64,000 nt of DNA from Elephas maximus indicus. Its lineage: Eukaryota; Chordata; Mammalia; Proboscidea; Elephantidae. The stretch covers positions 26,185,866 through 26,249,865 of the forward strand of contig NC_064846.1 of assembly GCF_024166365.1 (NCBI RefSeq). Reading direction: 5' to 3'. Below are positions 33,041-48,000 of this stretch, one piece after another. The notes beneath the pieces were generated by a model. That model made no database searches. It was not told the DNA's origin and saw only the letters and a program-made list of their open reading frames with translations. Each line of letters opens with the position of its first letter. Positions within the stretch are counted from its first letter, which is position 1. A program made the translations under genes and the position numbers.

Positions 33041-36000
33041 GTAAGTATTGCTGCCACGGTTGATACTAGTATGTGGGGCTTATGTGCTGATTCGTTGCTT
33101 CAGGAGAAAAGGTGAGAGAGATAGAAGTGGGCACATTTTCCTAAAAACAAAAATATTTAGAATTATTAAAGTAACACATACTCATAGTAAAAAATGGACA
33201 GTAAAAAAAATTATTATCAGTTCAGTGTATATAATCATAGCCTTGTTTATATGCATAGACAAAATTTTTTTTCTAAAGAAGATCATACTACATATGGTAT
33301 TATGTGCCCTTTTAAGATTTTTACTCAACATTATAAAAAGAAAATACCTAGATCCTTTGCCAATGAGTCGATTCCCACTCATGGTGACCTCATGCATTAC
33401 AGAGTAGAACTGCTGCATGGGGCTGTAATCTTAATAAGGCAGCAGTTTGCCAGGCCTTTCTTTCCTGGAGCCACTGGGTGGGTGCAAACCACCAGCCTTT
33501 AGGTTAGCAGCCAATCACAAACCACTTGCGCCACTCAGGCTGCTATTCAACATTATACCTTGGATATGTTGATAGTGGAAATGTCCAGTTAAAAAGAATG
33601 AAGAAAACCTATGTGCACCAACATGAACATGAATGATATTTTTATCATCAATATACATGAGTCTCTCTTATTTTTTTTTAAATTAGGTGTTGCCCGAATT
33701 CGTCTAGCTTCCTAACCCATATATTGTCATATGTTTTTTGGTATATCCAGTAGACTACTGTGAGTGAGAGGAAATATGAAGGACAAAGAAAATATGTTTT
33801 TTACTCTCAAGAAGCTTACTCTGGAGTTGGACATACACAATTAAGACGTGAAGAAATACCAAGCAGTTTGAGATATATATTAAATCTGGAATTGTGTGGC
33901 ATAGACTGTCAGTGCCATAAGACATGGAAGGGAAAAAAAGGTTTAATGGTTTATTTCACTTCGAGCATATTATATAATTTTTAAAAGCATAGTTTAGAAA
34001 AGAAAGGGGTCAGTTCATAATATTTACATTTGGGAGGATAGGAAGTGTTTTTTTTGTTGTTTTTTTGCTTTGTTTAGGTTTGGTTTTGGTAGGTGGACTA
34101 GTAAACATTAAACAATATTGTGCCATTAAATTATTTGTGACATGCTTTTATAGAAGGGGAAATGAACGATTTTTAAAAGAATGGGATCTAATTTGTTAAG
34201 GTATTTCCTTTTATGCCATCCCCAAAGCAGTGTTTGCAATTAGTGACTTTTAAGACCATGATAGGGCATTGTCTTAGTTTTGAATCAGAAGTAGAAATGA
34301 CGTTATTTTAATATAGTAAAGTTGCTTTTGGAAAAGATAAAGATGTCATTGATTGGAAGAGCTAGATGGTGCCTAGCTACTACTACAGCCATTTCAACCA
34401 GAGATTCTATAGATAGTCCTGCATAGAATGGGAAAAAAATGTAGAACAAAACTTAAATTCCTAAAAAAAAAAAAGGCCAGACTTACTGGACTGGTAAAGA
34501 CTAGAGGAACCCTGGAGACAGTTGTCCTGAGATACTCTTTAAACTTGGAACTCAAACCATTCTCAGAAGTCACCTTTCAGCCAAATGACAGATTGGGCCA
34601 TAAAATAAATAACACCCATGAGTACTGTGCACCTCAAAGTAATCATCTAAATGAAACCAAATGGTAAACATTTACCCTAGACCAAAGATGAGAAGGCAAG
34701 GGGGGGTGGGGCAGGGAAGCTAGATTTGTGGAAACAGAACAGCCAGAATGGAAATAATGAGAATACTGATACATTGTGAAAAATAGAACCAATGTCACTG
34801 AACAATATGTATAGAAATTGTTAAATGAGAGCCTAATTTCTTGTGTAAACTTTCACCAAAAACAAAACAGAACAAAAAGTCTGTAGCCAGATCTTCCCGC
34901 ACCCTTCCACCCATAGCCTCTTAATTCACTTTTCTACACAGTAAAACTGGTCAGGTAATCTAACAATTTCATTTTTAATCTTTTTTCTTTTCCCTTTTTT
35001 GGGAGGGTCTCCTGGAAACATTCCGGAGCCCTGGTGGCATAGTGGTTAAGAGCTTAGCTGCTAACCAAAAGGTCGGCAGTTCGAATCTACCAGCTGCTCC
35101 TTGGAAACCCTATGGGCCAGTTCTACTCTGTCCTCTAGGGTTGCTGTGAGTCAGAATCCACTCGATGGCAATGGGTAACAGGAAACATTCCTTTTGGGAG
35201 TAATATTCTCCTGTCCTATACTGGCTGACTGTCCTCTAGGCCTGCTAAACAGCTGTATTGTCCTAGGACGTTGTCTTTGCATTGTGTTGAATGCCATACT
35301 TGCTGAATTCTGTTTCTTCCTCTCTCCTGGTTATGTCTCATGTTTTGGTAGATTCTGTAGTATCTTCCTGAGAAAGAAAGGGTGAATGAGTGGTAAATAC
35401 GTGATGTTGCTTCTTGTCTATATTCTACTTTCATGCTTGGTGAAAAGATTGGCTGGGTATAGAACTCTAAGTTGAAATTTATTCTTACTAAGGATGTTGA
35501 AGGCATTATTCGACATTCTTCTCGCATAAACACTCTCACAATATCCCCTCTCCTTTATCTCTGGCAGATGTTAGGATATTCTCTTTATCTCCAGTGTTCT
35601 GAAATTTTCATGATGTTATATCCTTCTAAAAAAATTATATCCTTCTAGTGTAGGTTTTTTCTTTATCATGCTGGGTCCTGGTGGGCTCTTTCAGTATGGA
35701 AATTTATGTCCTTTAGAATTGGGAAAATTTCTTGTGTTATTTCTTTGATAACCTTCCCACTCCTTTTTCTTGATTCTTTTTTCTGGAACTTTTATTTAGG
35801 TGAATGTTGTATCTTTGAATTTGATTTTCTAACAATTTTGTCGTCTTTGTTTAGATTGTGTTTGTGTGTGGAGAGAGTTGCATTTACAGGAACATTTGCT
35901 CAACTATGACATTTGGTTTTTTTTTTTTTTACTGAATTAAAAAATTTTGGCTATCATATTTTCAATCCACAAGCTATTTTCTGTTTTCTGAATGTTGCTT

Positions 36001-39000
36001 TTTATAAAATTCTTGTCTTATCTCTCTAAAGATGCTAATTATAATTTCTCTAGTATTTTCACCTGCCCTCTTTATTATCTCATTTTTTTTAAGATCCTTT
36101 CATCTGTTTTATTTCTTTTATCTTTCACATTGGAGGTTTTCCTCAAATTTCTAGTGCTCATTGGTTGTCCATCCATATAGTGAAGAACTAAAATGTTTCT
36201 TTGAACTTCGTGTGGTTGGTCAGAACTTAGAGGCTGATGGTATTCACAGTATGTTCTTTTGTTGGTTTCTTCAGGTAGGAAACATCTGCCCTGGAATGGA
36301 ATAAACCTCACTTAATTCCCCTGTTTTGAGCCTAGCTCCTCATCTCTACTTTGCTCTGCCTGGTATCCCTGGATCTTGTTTAGTTTTTCTAGTATATCTT
36401 TCATCTGTTACTTCTTATTCTTAGTTTATCTCCTTTTTTGTTCACACAGTTTTGGGGGGTTTTTTTGTTTTTGTTTTCCATTTAATGGTTGGATTTAACT
36501 GTTTTTTGGAGGTACAATCATTTTCCAGTCATATAACAAACTCATTTTGATTGGATTTGGTGGTTTTTTAAATTTATTGGTCACTGTAAACAACTGTAGA
36601 TAGTCCTAGATAGAATGGGAGAGAAATCTAGAACAAAACTCCAATTTCTAAAAAAAAAAAAAAAAGGCCAGACTTACTAGACCGGTAGAGACTAGATGAA
36701 CCCCATTGTCTAACTAAATTCTGCTAGTTTAGATCTTAAAGAGTGAGCTCTGGGTTTCTTACTGTTGCTACCATGTACTGACTACAAGTAGCAACTCAGT
36801 AATTGCTACTAGGATTATTCAAGTATATATTAATTATCATGCTATGTATTGGATAAAAGTATTTTTCTATTTGAAAATAAGGTTTGTTTTTCTTCTTTTA
36901 AAAATTAGATAATTCAAAAATGGCAGAACTCTTCATGGAATGTGAAGAAGAAGAGCTGGAACCATGGCAGAGAAGAGTAGAAGAGACTCAGAATGAAGAA
37001 GATGATGAACTGATCTTTGTTGGAGAACTGTCAAGTTCAAAGCCAGCCATTTCAAGTAAGCATTTACTTTCAGTAAAACCAACTTTTATAAGCTGTTGTT
37101 TCTAATGGACTGTTTTGTACGTCCTAATGTTAATGTCCTTCCTCCTCTGCAAGGAGTTAGAGGTAAGTGGGAGGGTGAGGTCTGTAAAAACTTGTGAGAA
37201 TCAAGGTGGAGATGTGGTTAAAGACTTGGAAGAGCAGTAAGAGATTAAAATATCACATGTGAGAAAAGGAAATGTTAATTAAGGGTCAGGATTACATGAT
37301 GGCTTTGGAAGCCTTCGGAGATTGGAAATCCTAATTTTTAGTGTAGCCAAGTAGCTTATTTATCTGTTTGTTTATTTACGTTTCTTTTTTTCCCTTAAGC
37401 CCAGAAATACAGGCAAGACAAGCAAGTGTTAAGAATGCTTAAAGTATCAGAATATACTAAATAAGTTTGTGTTAGTCTTTGATGGTAGTTCTCAAGTCCA
37501 GGCAACTGCCTCATCGCAATGTTATTTTGATTTTTGGTTCCACAATGCACAGGTGCTATGTACCAACGTGGCCTACAGCTTCTGGCTACACCCATTTAAC
37601 AGCAACTTCTGTGTATAGTCATAAAGTGAATATACTGATGACACTTGTTAAAATGTCTGCTCAAAAATGTGCGAAGTACAGAGGAACAACATACAGAATT
37701 TCAGGAGAGGGAGAGGAAACAGAGCCTTTCCCATTTTATTTATTTATTTATTTATTTTTAAGCCAGGAGAATTTACCAAAGACTGTAGCCAGCATAGCAG
37801 CGATTTATTACTTACCATTGCAGTGTGTAAAATTGTGGTTAAGAGATGAGTTTTATATTTTCTGAAAGCCTAGTTCTTGCTCCTCTTTCCTGTAAACTTG
37901 GAATGGTACTTCAGTTTTATCAGAAGTAGAATAATTTAACCAATTGAATTCTCAATATCATTTTCTGTGACAAATTGGCTCTAAGTGAAGTGCCAGAGCC
38001 CTGGTAGTGCAGTGGTTAAGAGCTTGGCTGCTAACCAAAAAGGCAGCAGTTGGAATCCACTAGCTGCTCCTTGGAAACTCTATGGGACAGTTCTACTCTG
38101 TCTTGTGTGGTCACTATGAGTCAGAACCAACTCGACAGCAACAGGTTTTAAGTGATATGCCACTTCAACGTAAAATGAACGAGGTATATTGGCACAGTTG
38201 TGGTTAATAGAGTCACTATTATTTTTATAGTGAAATATTAAAATATTTCAAATTGTTCATTGAATTGTCTTATTGAAAGCATGACAGATAAGATTCAGTT
38301 TGGATTTATACCAGTTGCAGATGTCTGGTAACAGTACTCAACTAGAACAGTGTATATTAGTTTTAAAAAGAAGAATGACCCCAGTGGAATTTATTTTGTG
38401 AGTTATTAACTGAGGATTTAAATGATTTTATTGATATTTTATGTGTAAGCCATAAAACATTTTAGACATATGGAATACGAGCTAAATGTTTATATAGAAC
38501 AATCAGAAGGGGGGTGTAAAAACTTCTGTTTGGTAAACTAAAGCTACCAAAAACTACTGTAAGAATAGCTCTTTCATGGCTTGAGTAAATACCTTGAATT
38601 TCTGAATGAAAACAATATCAAGTTATTTGAGCAAGTTTTTTTTTCCTAGAAGACTTCTGTAGTACTTAGGCATGGAGTACCACATTGCCTTTGTTGGAAA
38701 ACATTTGATGGGATCTGGCTCTTTTCTGCTGTCGTGGTTATTAGTTTCCATCGAGTCAGTCCTGACCTCATGGTAATCCATGTGTGCAGAGTAGAACTGC
38801 TCCATAGAGTTTTCAAGGCTGCGACCTTTCAGAAGCAGATCACCAGGCCTGCCTTCTGAGGCACCTCTGGGTGGGTTCGAACTGCCAACCTTTCAGGTAA
38901 TAGTTAAGCGCTTAACAGTTTGTGCTACCCAGGGACTCCTTTTCTGCTAGGAGGGAAAAAAGGAAAAATTTTGAGGGTTTTTTTTGTTTTATTTTTAATG

Positions 39001-42000
39001 CTTTCCACCTTTTCCTGACCTGCCGTTTTAGCCAGATCTCTACTTTTCCGGATTTTTAATTTGATTCCTCAGTAACTTAGAAGTTATGAAGGAAGTTCAC
39101 ATGAGTACAAGAGGGAGCAACCTTAAACTGATCCAGAGATTCATGTCAAGTTCAGATTGACTTCTGGTGTAGTGGTAGATTTGAAATCCCTTAAGTTATG
39201 AGATACTCTGGTAAACTCTAGGTTCCATTTAGTCTTTAGTCTCTGATAGTTTGCCTTTCAGAACTCAAGAGTACTGGCACAGATAATCCAATCCGCTCTC
39301 CCATAATGAAACTTTTAGGCTTTTAAGCATGTGAATGGGGTATGAGATTGGGGAACGGTTTGATTTCGAGTCACAGTCTATGCACAACCCTGTCATCATT
39401 AAAGGAAAGAAATATACCTCAATTATAGGGTGTGTATAAATATGTTTTTGGAAAGTCTTAACTATAACATATATTGTGTTCAAACAATAAAGTTTAAAGT
39501 AAATATTTTTATAGATATTTTGAACAGAGGTAACTCCAGCAGCTCATCTTCGAGGTCAGCAAAGAGTGAGTCGCTCAGTCCAGGTAGAGTGGTATTGTAT
39601 TATTTTAATTTTAAAAGAAAATATTTTGACACAGTTGATTATCTAGAGATATATTCAATATATTGCATATTTTAAAATACAGGTATCCCTGAGATATTCA
39701 GGACTACAGGTCGCCGCTTCTTGACCCGAACACCAAGTCCAACGGCCTCACCTAGATCTAGATCTTCACAGGGTTCTGTTACTCCTCAGAGCCTGTCTAA
39801 ACCTGTAAGTATTTCTGAAACTACTCAGTTAGCTCAGGGATACATTGGCTTTTATATTACCCTGTTAGAATTCCAGACTATCATAGCTAGTCACCATTCC
39901 TATAATACCATAATCAGCATAAGAAAATGATACCATCGTTACGGTATCTCAACCAATACCTAAAAGTTATAACTGCAAAAACTAACCCCCTTTAATAAAA
40001 TATGCTTAAGTTAAATAGTTATAGTATTTAACTGCTTGCTCCCTGGTGGCACAGTGGTTAAGTGCTTCATGGGTGATTGGAACTCACCCAGTGGCTCTAT
40101 AAGAGAAAGACCCGTTGATCTGTTCCGTTAAAGATTACAGCCTAGAAAACCCTATGGGGCAGTTCTATTCTATCACATGGAGTCGCTATGAGTCGACTTT
40201 GATTCATGGCAACCATATGTATAACAGAACGACACATTGCCTGTTCCTCTCCCATTTTCATGATCCTGGGTATGTTTAAGTCCATTGTTGCAGCTATTAT
40301 ATAGTGTCTTCCATCCTAGGGGGCTCATCTTCCAGCACTAGATCAGACAATATTCTGTTATAATCCATAAAGTTTTTATTGGCTAACTTTTGGAAATAGA
40401 TCAACAGGGCATTGATCATAGTCTGTCTTAGTCTGGAAGCTCCTCTGAAACCTGACCATCATGGTTGACCCTATGGGTATTTGATATACTGGTACTATAG
40501 CTTCTAGTATCATACCAATACACAAGCCAGCATAGTAAAACAAACTGGCAGATAGAGGGCGTAGGCACTATTATTTCCACGTTTCTCATTTTATAGTTGA
40601 GGAAACTGAGGCTCAGAGAGGTTAAATGATTGACTCAAGGTTGCACAGCTGGCAAATGATGGATCTGGGATTTCAATCCACGCTAACACAGTTTTTGAAA
40701 TACCTATAAACACACATCTATCTATCCATACATATATGTATAAATATATACTATGAAAACAAAAAGTATTGCCTTAGAGCAATGGTTCTCCAGGTATAGT
40801 CTTCAGACTCCTGGGGTTCTCCGAGACTTTCAGGGGTCCGTGAGTTTAAAACTGTTGTCGTTATTAATTCATGACCCTTGAATACACATTTTTTAAAATA
40901 GTCTGGGTGAAAAAATGGGTAATATGCATAAAGCATTTCTGTACCTAAAGAAAGGAGCCCTGGTGGCACAGTGGTTGAAGCCCTCGACTGCTAACCAAAA
41001 GGTCAGCGGTTTGAACCTGCCAGTTGCTGCACAGGAGAAAGATGTGGCAGTCTGCTTCCGTAAAAATTTCAGCCTTGGAAACCCTACGGAGCAGTTCTAC
41101 TCTGGCCTGTAGGGTCACTACGAGTCAGGATCGACTAGATGGCATTGAGTGTGGGTATATTCAAAGAAATTTGGAAGATAGCTACCTGTCCAACCAACTG
41201 GAAGAGATCCATATACGTGCCCATTCCAAAGAAAAGTGATCCAACAGAATGTGGAAATTATCAAAAGATATCATTAATATCATATGCAAATAAAATTTTA
41301 CTGAAGGTAATTAAAAAATGGTTGTAGCAGTACATCGACAGGGAACTGCCAGAAAGTCAAGCTGGATTCAGAAGAGGATGTGGAACCAGGGATATCATTG
41401 CTGATGTCAGATGGATCCTGGCTGAAAGCAGAGAAGGATGTTTACCTGTGTTTTATTGACTATGCAAAGGCATTCGACTGTGTGGATCATAACAAATTAT
41501 GGATAATAACATTGTGAAGAATGGGAATTCCAGAACACTTAATTGTGCTCATGAGGAACCTGTACATAGACCAAGAGGCAGTTGTTTCAACAGAACGAGG
41601 GGATACTGCATGGTTTAAAATCAGGAAAGGTGTGTGTCAGGGTTATATCCTTTCAGTATACTTATTCAGTCTGTATGCGGAGCAAATAATCTGAGAAGCT
41701 GGCCTATATGAAGAAAAACGGGGCATCAGGATTGAAGGAAGACTTACTGACAACCTGCAAAATGCAGATGACTCAACCTTGCTTGCTGAAAGTGAAGAGG
41801 ACCTGAAGCACTTACTGATGAAGATCAAAGCCTACAGCCTTCAGTATGGATTATACCTGTTAGCAGCATTCAGCTCTTTGTGTACTGTTGAACAGTGGGC
41901 CTCAGTTTCTTGCTGGCTGTTAGCTGAAGGCCACCCTTAGTAACTTGCCATGGGAGTCTTCCTAATGTGGCTCGTTGCTTCCTCAAAGACAGCAAGGCAA

Positions 42001-45000
42001 GGGTCTTCAGCAAGACACGTACATACACACATACCAGAAGAGTGGGAGATCCATTTGTTCTCTTCCTGACCTCTGGTTTATACATTTTTCCATAAAGATG
42101 ATTCCAAAACCCATATCATCCCCAGTTCTGACGAACAGTACTGCAAACTGATTTCCATTTTGTTTGCCCTGACATCTTATGCATGGGGTTTTTAGAAGTA
42201 TGGATGCTTTAAAGTTTTATATTCAGATGAGCATGTTGTTTTTGTTGTGTTTTTTTTTTTTTTTGCTTTTGTCCAAGGATTAAGCTGAGGTTCTGTTATT
42301 TGCTATTTGATGGAAATGCTGCATTTTTAATAACCCTTTAAAGTGTGTTCATATCTAATTAACTTAAAATGGTTTTATATTTTTGTTTGAAAAGCTTGGA
42401 CCACCATTTTAGTTGGCTATTCAGGAATAAGCCAGCTCTTAACTAATTTTTTTTTTTTTAACTAATAGCTTGCTTTCAGTTTCAGTAGATGTTAATTTTG
42501 GTACCCAGCAAAACCCAGTGCCATCGAGTCGATTCCAACTCATAGTGACCCTATAGGACAGAGTAGAACTGCCCCACAGAGTTTCCAAGGAGCGCCTGGC
42601 GGATTCGAACTGCCGACCCTTTGGTTGGCAGCCGTAGCACTTAACCACTACGCTAGTTAATTTTGGTAGAGAGTAATAATTGCCTTTGTGTTTTATAACT
42701 TATTAGTAATTGCCTCATCAAGGTTATCTAGATATTCTTGGCATATAGTTAAATTTACCTTTATAAAAGTTTATGGAACAAAATAATTATAATTATATTG
42801 AATAAATGTAATATTCTTTGAAATATTCTTACAGGATTTGACAAAGAATTCATCACAGGATGACTCAGATAAATCTTCAATCTTACTATTTGACTTGACC
42901 CAGGAGCCACCATTAACACAAGAGACCCAAGTGGTACAAACACCTCCAGAAGGTTTGTTTTACAACTTTTTCATAAAAATTATGAAAAGAAACTTGATGA
43001 ATATGCTTATGGAATGATTTTCTGTTTTTAAGCCCATACTTTTATTGTTAAGTTTTCGATATATTCAAAGGTGGAATGGAGCTAATAGTTCTTGAATGCC
43101 TTTCATGGGTGATGTTATATAAAAGCTTAGATAAGATTTATAATTTAATGATAAAATATTTATTTGTATTAAGTTGGCTACCGTGTATTATTTGAGCTCA
43201 TTCTTCCTCGGAACTGGCCCTGGACTGAACAATCTTGATTTAATTTTATTGAGTCAGGGAAGTTCCTTGATGCTGTAAGTACTCTGTTTAAAAAATAATT
43301 ATTTGGAAGGTCATTAGTATAAAAAAATCAACAAATAGTTAATTTCTTATAGGTTTAATAAGGCTAATGTCTTTCTGTCCAAATAAATGTAGATATGATA
43401 ATTAAATACGATTACATAGTGTTGTTATAAAATGGCAGTACTAAAGAAATAGTGAGTTGCACACGTAGTAAGTACCAAGTAAATGCCCATTGAAGGAATA
43501 ATGAAATTTTCCAATTCAAGAAGAATCAGTTTTGATTGTGTACCATAACAAAAGTTTCTCGTTGACCTAAAATACAGTCCCTGGTTACAAACATCTGATT
43601 CAACTCATGCTTGCCCTTTAATGTTATGTACCTTTGCCCTCACTTTGAAGCAATTGACCCATCCCCTACTTGCAACAAATTCTTCATCACAATCACCTTC
43701 ACTTGCTGCAGGTGTAGCTTTTAAATCTTTGAAAAGGCTTCGAGCGTTTTCTTACACTAAAGTAAGGCTAAACTGTATGCACCTGTTCTGACTTACTCTT
43801 CTGGATTGACTTGTGCCCCCCAAAAAATATGTTTAGCAGTTTGGCTAGGCCATGATTCCCAGTATTGTGTGATTGCCCGCCATTTTGTCATCTGATGTGA
43901 TTTTCTTATATGTTGTAAATCTTGTCTCTATGATGTTAATGATAAAGAGATGGGATTAGTGGCAGTTATGTTAATGAGGCAGGGCTCTATCTACAAGATT
44001 AGATTGTGTCTTAAGCCAATCTCTTTTGAGATATAAAAGAGAAGTGAGCAGAGAGACATGGGGACCTCATACCAGCAAGAAAGCACCAGGAGCAGAGCAC
44101 GGCCGTTGGACCCGGGGCTTCCGTGCAGAGAAGCTCCTAGTCCAGGGGAAGATTGATGACAAGGACCTTACTCCAAAGCTGACAGAGAGAGAAAGCCTTC
44201 CTCTGGCTCTGATGCCCTGAATTTGGACTTCTAGCCTACCAGACTGTGAGAGAATAAATTTGTTTGTTGAAGCTATCCACTTGTGGTATTTCTAGTATAG
44301 CAGCACTAGGTAACTAAGACACTCACCTAGAAATTCAACTTAAAGACACAGTAACGGGTCTCGTTTGTAACCCAGGGACTGCCTGTAAACTAGTATGCTA
44401 CGAAGGAATTTTATCTAGTTTGAAAAATCCCCTGTAATCAAAACAATTACTGTTTCTATATTAGCAATTTTGATATGTTTCACTAAATAGAGAAAGGAAC
44501 ATAAGAACTTTCTGAATTTTCAAGTTTAAACGAAACAAAAAAACTGTAGTAATATAAATGCGAAAGTGTTTTTCCATTTTGGTAATACTTGGTTTGATAT
44601 TTATGTAGATGTTGCTCAGCTAGTTAGAATAGTCAAGAACCAAAAGAAACAGGGAAATAAAATAGTGTCTTAAATCTGATTTTACAAAAGCACATGGACT
44701 TTATTCATAGAAAAAATCTGAATTCTTCAAACTTCTAGGTAGTAAAGATGACGCCTATTCTTCTTCTGTAAGGTTTTTTTTTTTTAATACTACAGCACAT
44801 GTTACTTTGCCCTTAATGGCAAATACGGTTTTAGTTGGTTTCCTCTATTCTAAAGATCTTTGTGGCCTTTATCAATCACCTAACTGCTACACCTCATATT
44901 ATTAAATAGAGATTTTCTTTTTCACATAATGTACTCATTCTTCAGACCTGAAATCAGCCATTTGGATATATAATTTTAATTCTTGATCTATATATCTTAG

Positions 45001-48000
45001 GGCTTTTTTGAGGCCTAAATAAGTGAAAATGCATTATAAGCTTTGAAGGACTTGACAATAAATAGCTGTTAGAATTGTGAGTGATAATATGTGCTGTGTG
45101 TTTAGAAGCGTGATTAATTAACTCCTGTCTAGGGTGACAATGCAAGGTTCTTGGAGAAGGTTGAGTTTGAGCTTGAGAATGAAGAATGAGAATTGAATTT
45201 TTATTGGAACAAATAAGAACTGTTAAGGGTAGGGAACAGCATGAGCCAAAGACAACAGAGATAAATATATGAAAGGGTTATGATTTAACAGTATTAAACT
45301 CAGAATATTTTTATTTAATTTGGAGATAGTAAAACCGTCTATTTTTACTATCCAGCCTATTGTATGATCAGTTGCCTAGTCCAAAATACCAGCCCTCATT
45401 GGTTGTTCAGGTAACCTGAGGATTTCAGAAGAATATTGTGATGACACAAATTGGTTCCAAGTTCCTGCAGTATAACTGTCAGTTAGCATGTGCCTGTAAA
45501 GATGAGGAGAAAATTATTCCTATGTGATCTCAAAAAATGAAATACAGATTTGACAGAGGAGCCCACTAATGTAATAATCTTATTTTCCTTATTAAAAAGC
45601 TGACAGGTGAACCTATTGGGATAGGTTTTTATTTCTTTAAACTAAACTAAGATATTATAGAATATTTTGTTACTAACAATACAAACCAAACCCCTTACTC
45701 TCAAGTTGATTCTGACTCATGACAAGCCCATGTGTTTCAGAGTAGAACTACACTCCATAGGGTCCTTAATGGCTGCGATCTTACGCAAGGTGTCCCTGGG
45801 TTGTACAAGTGGTTACGCAGCTGACTACTAACCAACAGGTTGGCAGCAGTTCAGACCCACCCAGAGGCACTTCAGAAGAAAGCCCTGACAATCTGCTTGT
45901 GAAATGTCACAGACTTGAAAACCCTACGAAGCATAGTTCTACTTTACACTGAGTCATAACCAACATGACAGCAACTGATCAGTTTGAATCTTTCAGAAGT
46001 AGATCCCCAGGCCTTTGATTCAGTGCACCGCTGGGTGGATTCAAACCACTAACCTTTCAGTTAGCAGCCAAGTACAAACCGTTTGTATCACCCAGAGATG
46101 TAGTAACAATGATAAAAAAAAAAAATGATACCTACCATTTATTGTTGAGTGCTTGCTATGTGCCAAATGCTGTGTTACTCCAAAAAAGTCAAAGACCAGT
46201 GAAGGTATTTCTGACATACCTGACACAAATACCTCACCCTCAGTGACATCTTCCCAGGTTGTGCTATCACAAGGTAGATATGAAATCTAGCATATAAAAA
46301 ACAGTTATTCGTACATAAATTTTAGAAGTAGTGGTGAATTTTAAAACTATTATTAGTGGTTGTTTGAGGTTTAAGAAAGATGAATTTGAGTTATAAAAGT
46401 CCTTAATTTATTTCAGGTACAGATACCTCACCAAGTCAAAATACATTATCTTATTTGAGCTTTAGAATAAAGTAGTATAGCTCTTATTGTACAAATGAGG
46501 AAATTAAAAGCTTAGAGAAGTTAAACAAGCCAAGAATATACACCCAGCTGTTGAGTAACAGGCAGGATTTGAACTTAATCCTGTCTGACTTAAAAGCCTA
46601 GGATATGTCTAATGTATCTTACTTTATTACTTTTCCTACTAGTGTATAGTTGGGAACATTAAAATATGATGTACAGTTTCAGGATCTTTATTAACAAGGT
46701 ACAATTGTGGATTATTTTCACAAGACTTTCGCCTGATCTGGTTATAGCCTAAATAGCCCCATTTTTCTTGCTAATGCTGTGAATTATATCATCTTTTAGC
46801 CTTTGGTGTGATGGTTTTCAAGCTCAAAACTATTTTTAACAATGAAATCTCTACTCAATTTTATGCAAAATTCAAATAAAAGTAGAGTTTCTGTATCTAA
46901 CTTGTCCACTATATTCCCTAAGATGAATCCATTAGGCTCTGGGGAACATAATTTGAAAGCCTTTATAGTAATTTTTAATCTTTTCATAAGAATGAGTCAT
47001 TCCACTTTTTACATAGGGAATAAACAATTTAAAACCATGACTAGAACATCTATCAGTTTCTTAGGTGGAAAAAGAAGCAACTTCAAGTGTTTCATTAGAA
47101 ATCTTAAATTGTTAAATAAAAAGCATCTTAAAGGGTCTCTAAATTTTTAGAATATATATATATTTTTTTTTTTTTCCAAACTCAAATGCATTCAAGCTCC
47201 TAGAGGAATTTATTTGTAGGAACTTAGCTCAGAGTATTCTGTCTCCTTTAATTTGATTTTTGGGGGGAAGGCTTGGGTTTTTTTTTGGTCTGAGTTCTTT
47301 TATGATAGCTGTTTATGTATTTATTTGAAACACTTAGGATTTTCTTGCGTAAAAAGATTATTTCATGAACTAGTTAAATATATGTAGTCAATAATAGCTG
47401 TGCAATTCTACTCCTTTACTATATAAATTTTGATCATTCTTTACTGTCATTTGTATGATATGAGAATTCAATTATATTACGTTTAATTTAGCTCCAAAGT
47501 ATTTTTATTTAATTTTAAATATAGGGTTAGTTTAGTAGCAGTTGTAAGCAATATTCTACACTAAACCATTTACCAGTATCTTTCCCACTATTTAAATCAT
47601 TGTAGATTCGGATCAAAGTTCGCCTTTATCAAAACGTCCTTCTACTTCTCAAGCAGACAGTGTTGCTCCAAAAAAGCCAAAGATCAGTGAAGGTATTTCT
47701 GACATATCTGACACAAGTACCTCACCCTCAGTGACCTCTTCCCAGGTTGTGCTATCACAAGGTAGATATGAAATCTAGCATATAAAAAATAGTTATTCAT
47801 ACATAAATTTTAGAAGTAGTGGTGAATTTTAAAACTGTGATCAGTGGTTGTTTAAGGTTCAAAAAAGATGAATTTCAGTTACAGAAGTCCTTCACTTATT
47901 TCAGGTACAGATACCTCAACAAATCAAAATACAACTGGAACACCTTGTCCAAAGTGTAATGTTATGTTCAGTCTTTTGGATCCTCTGAAATATCACATGC

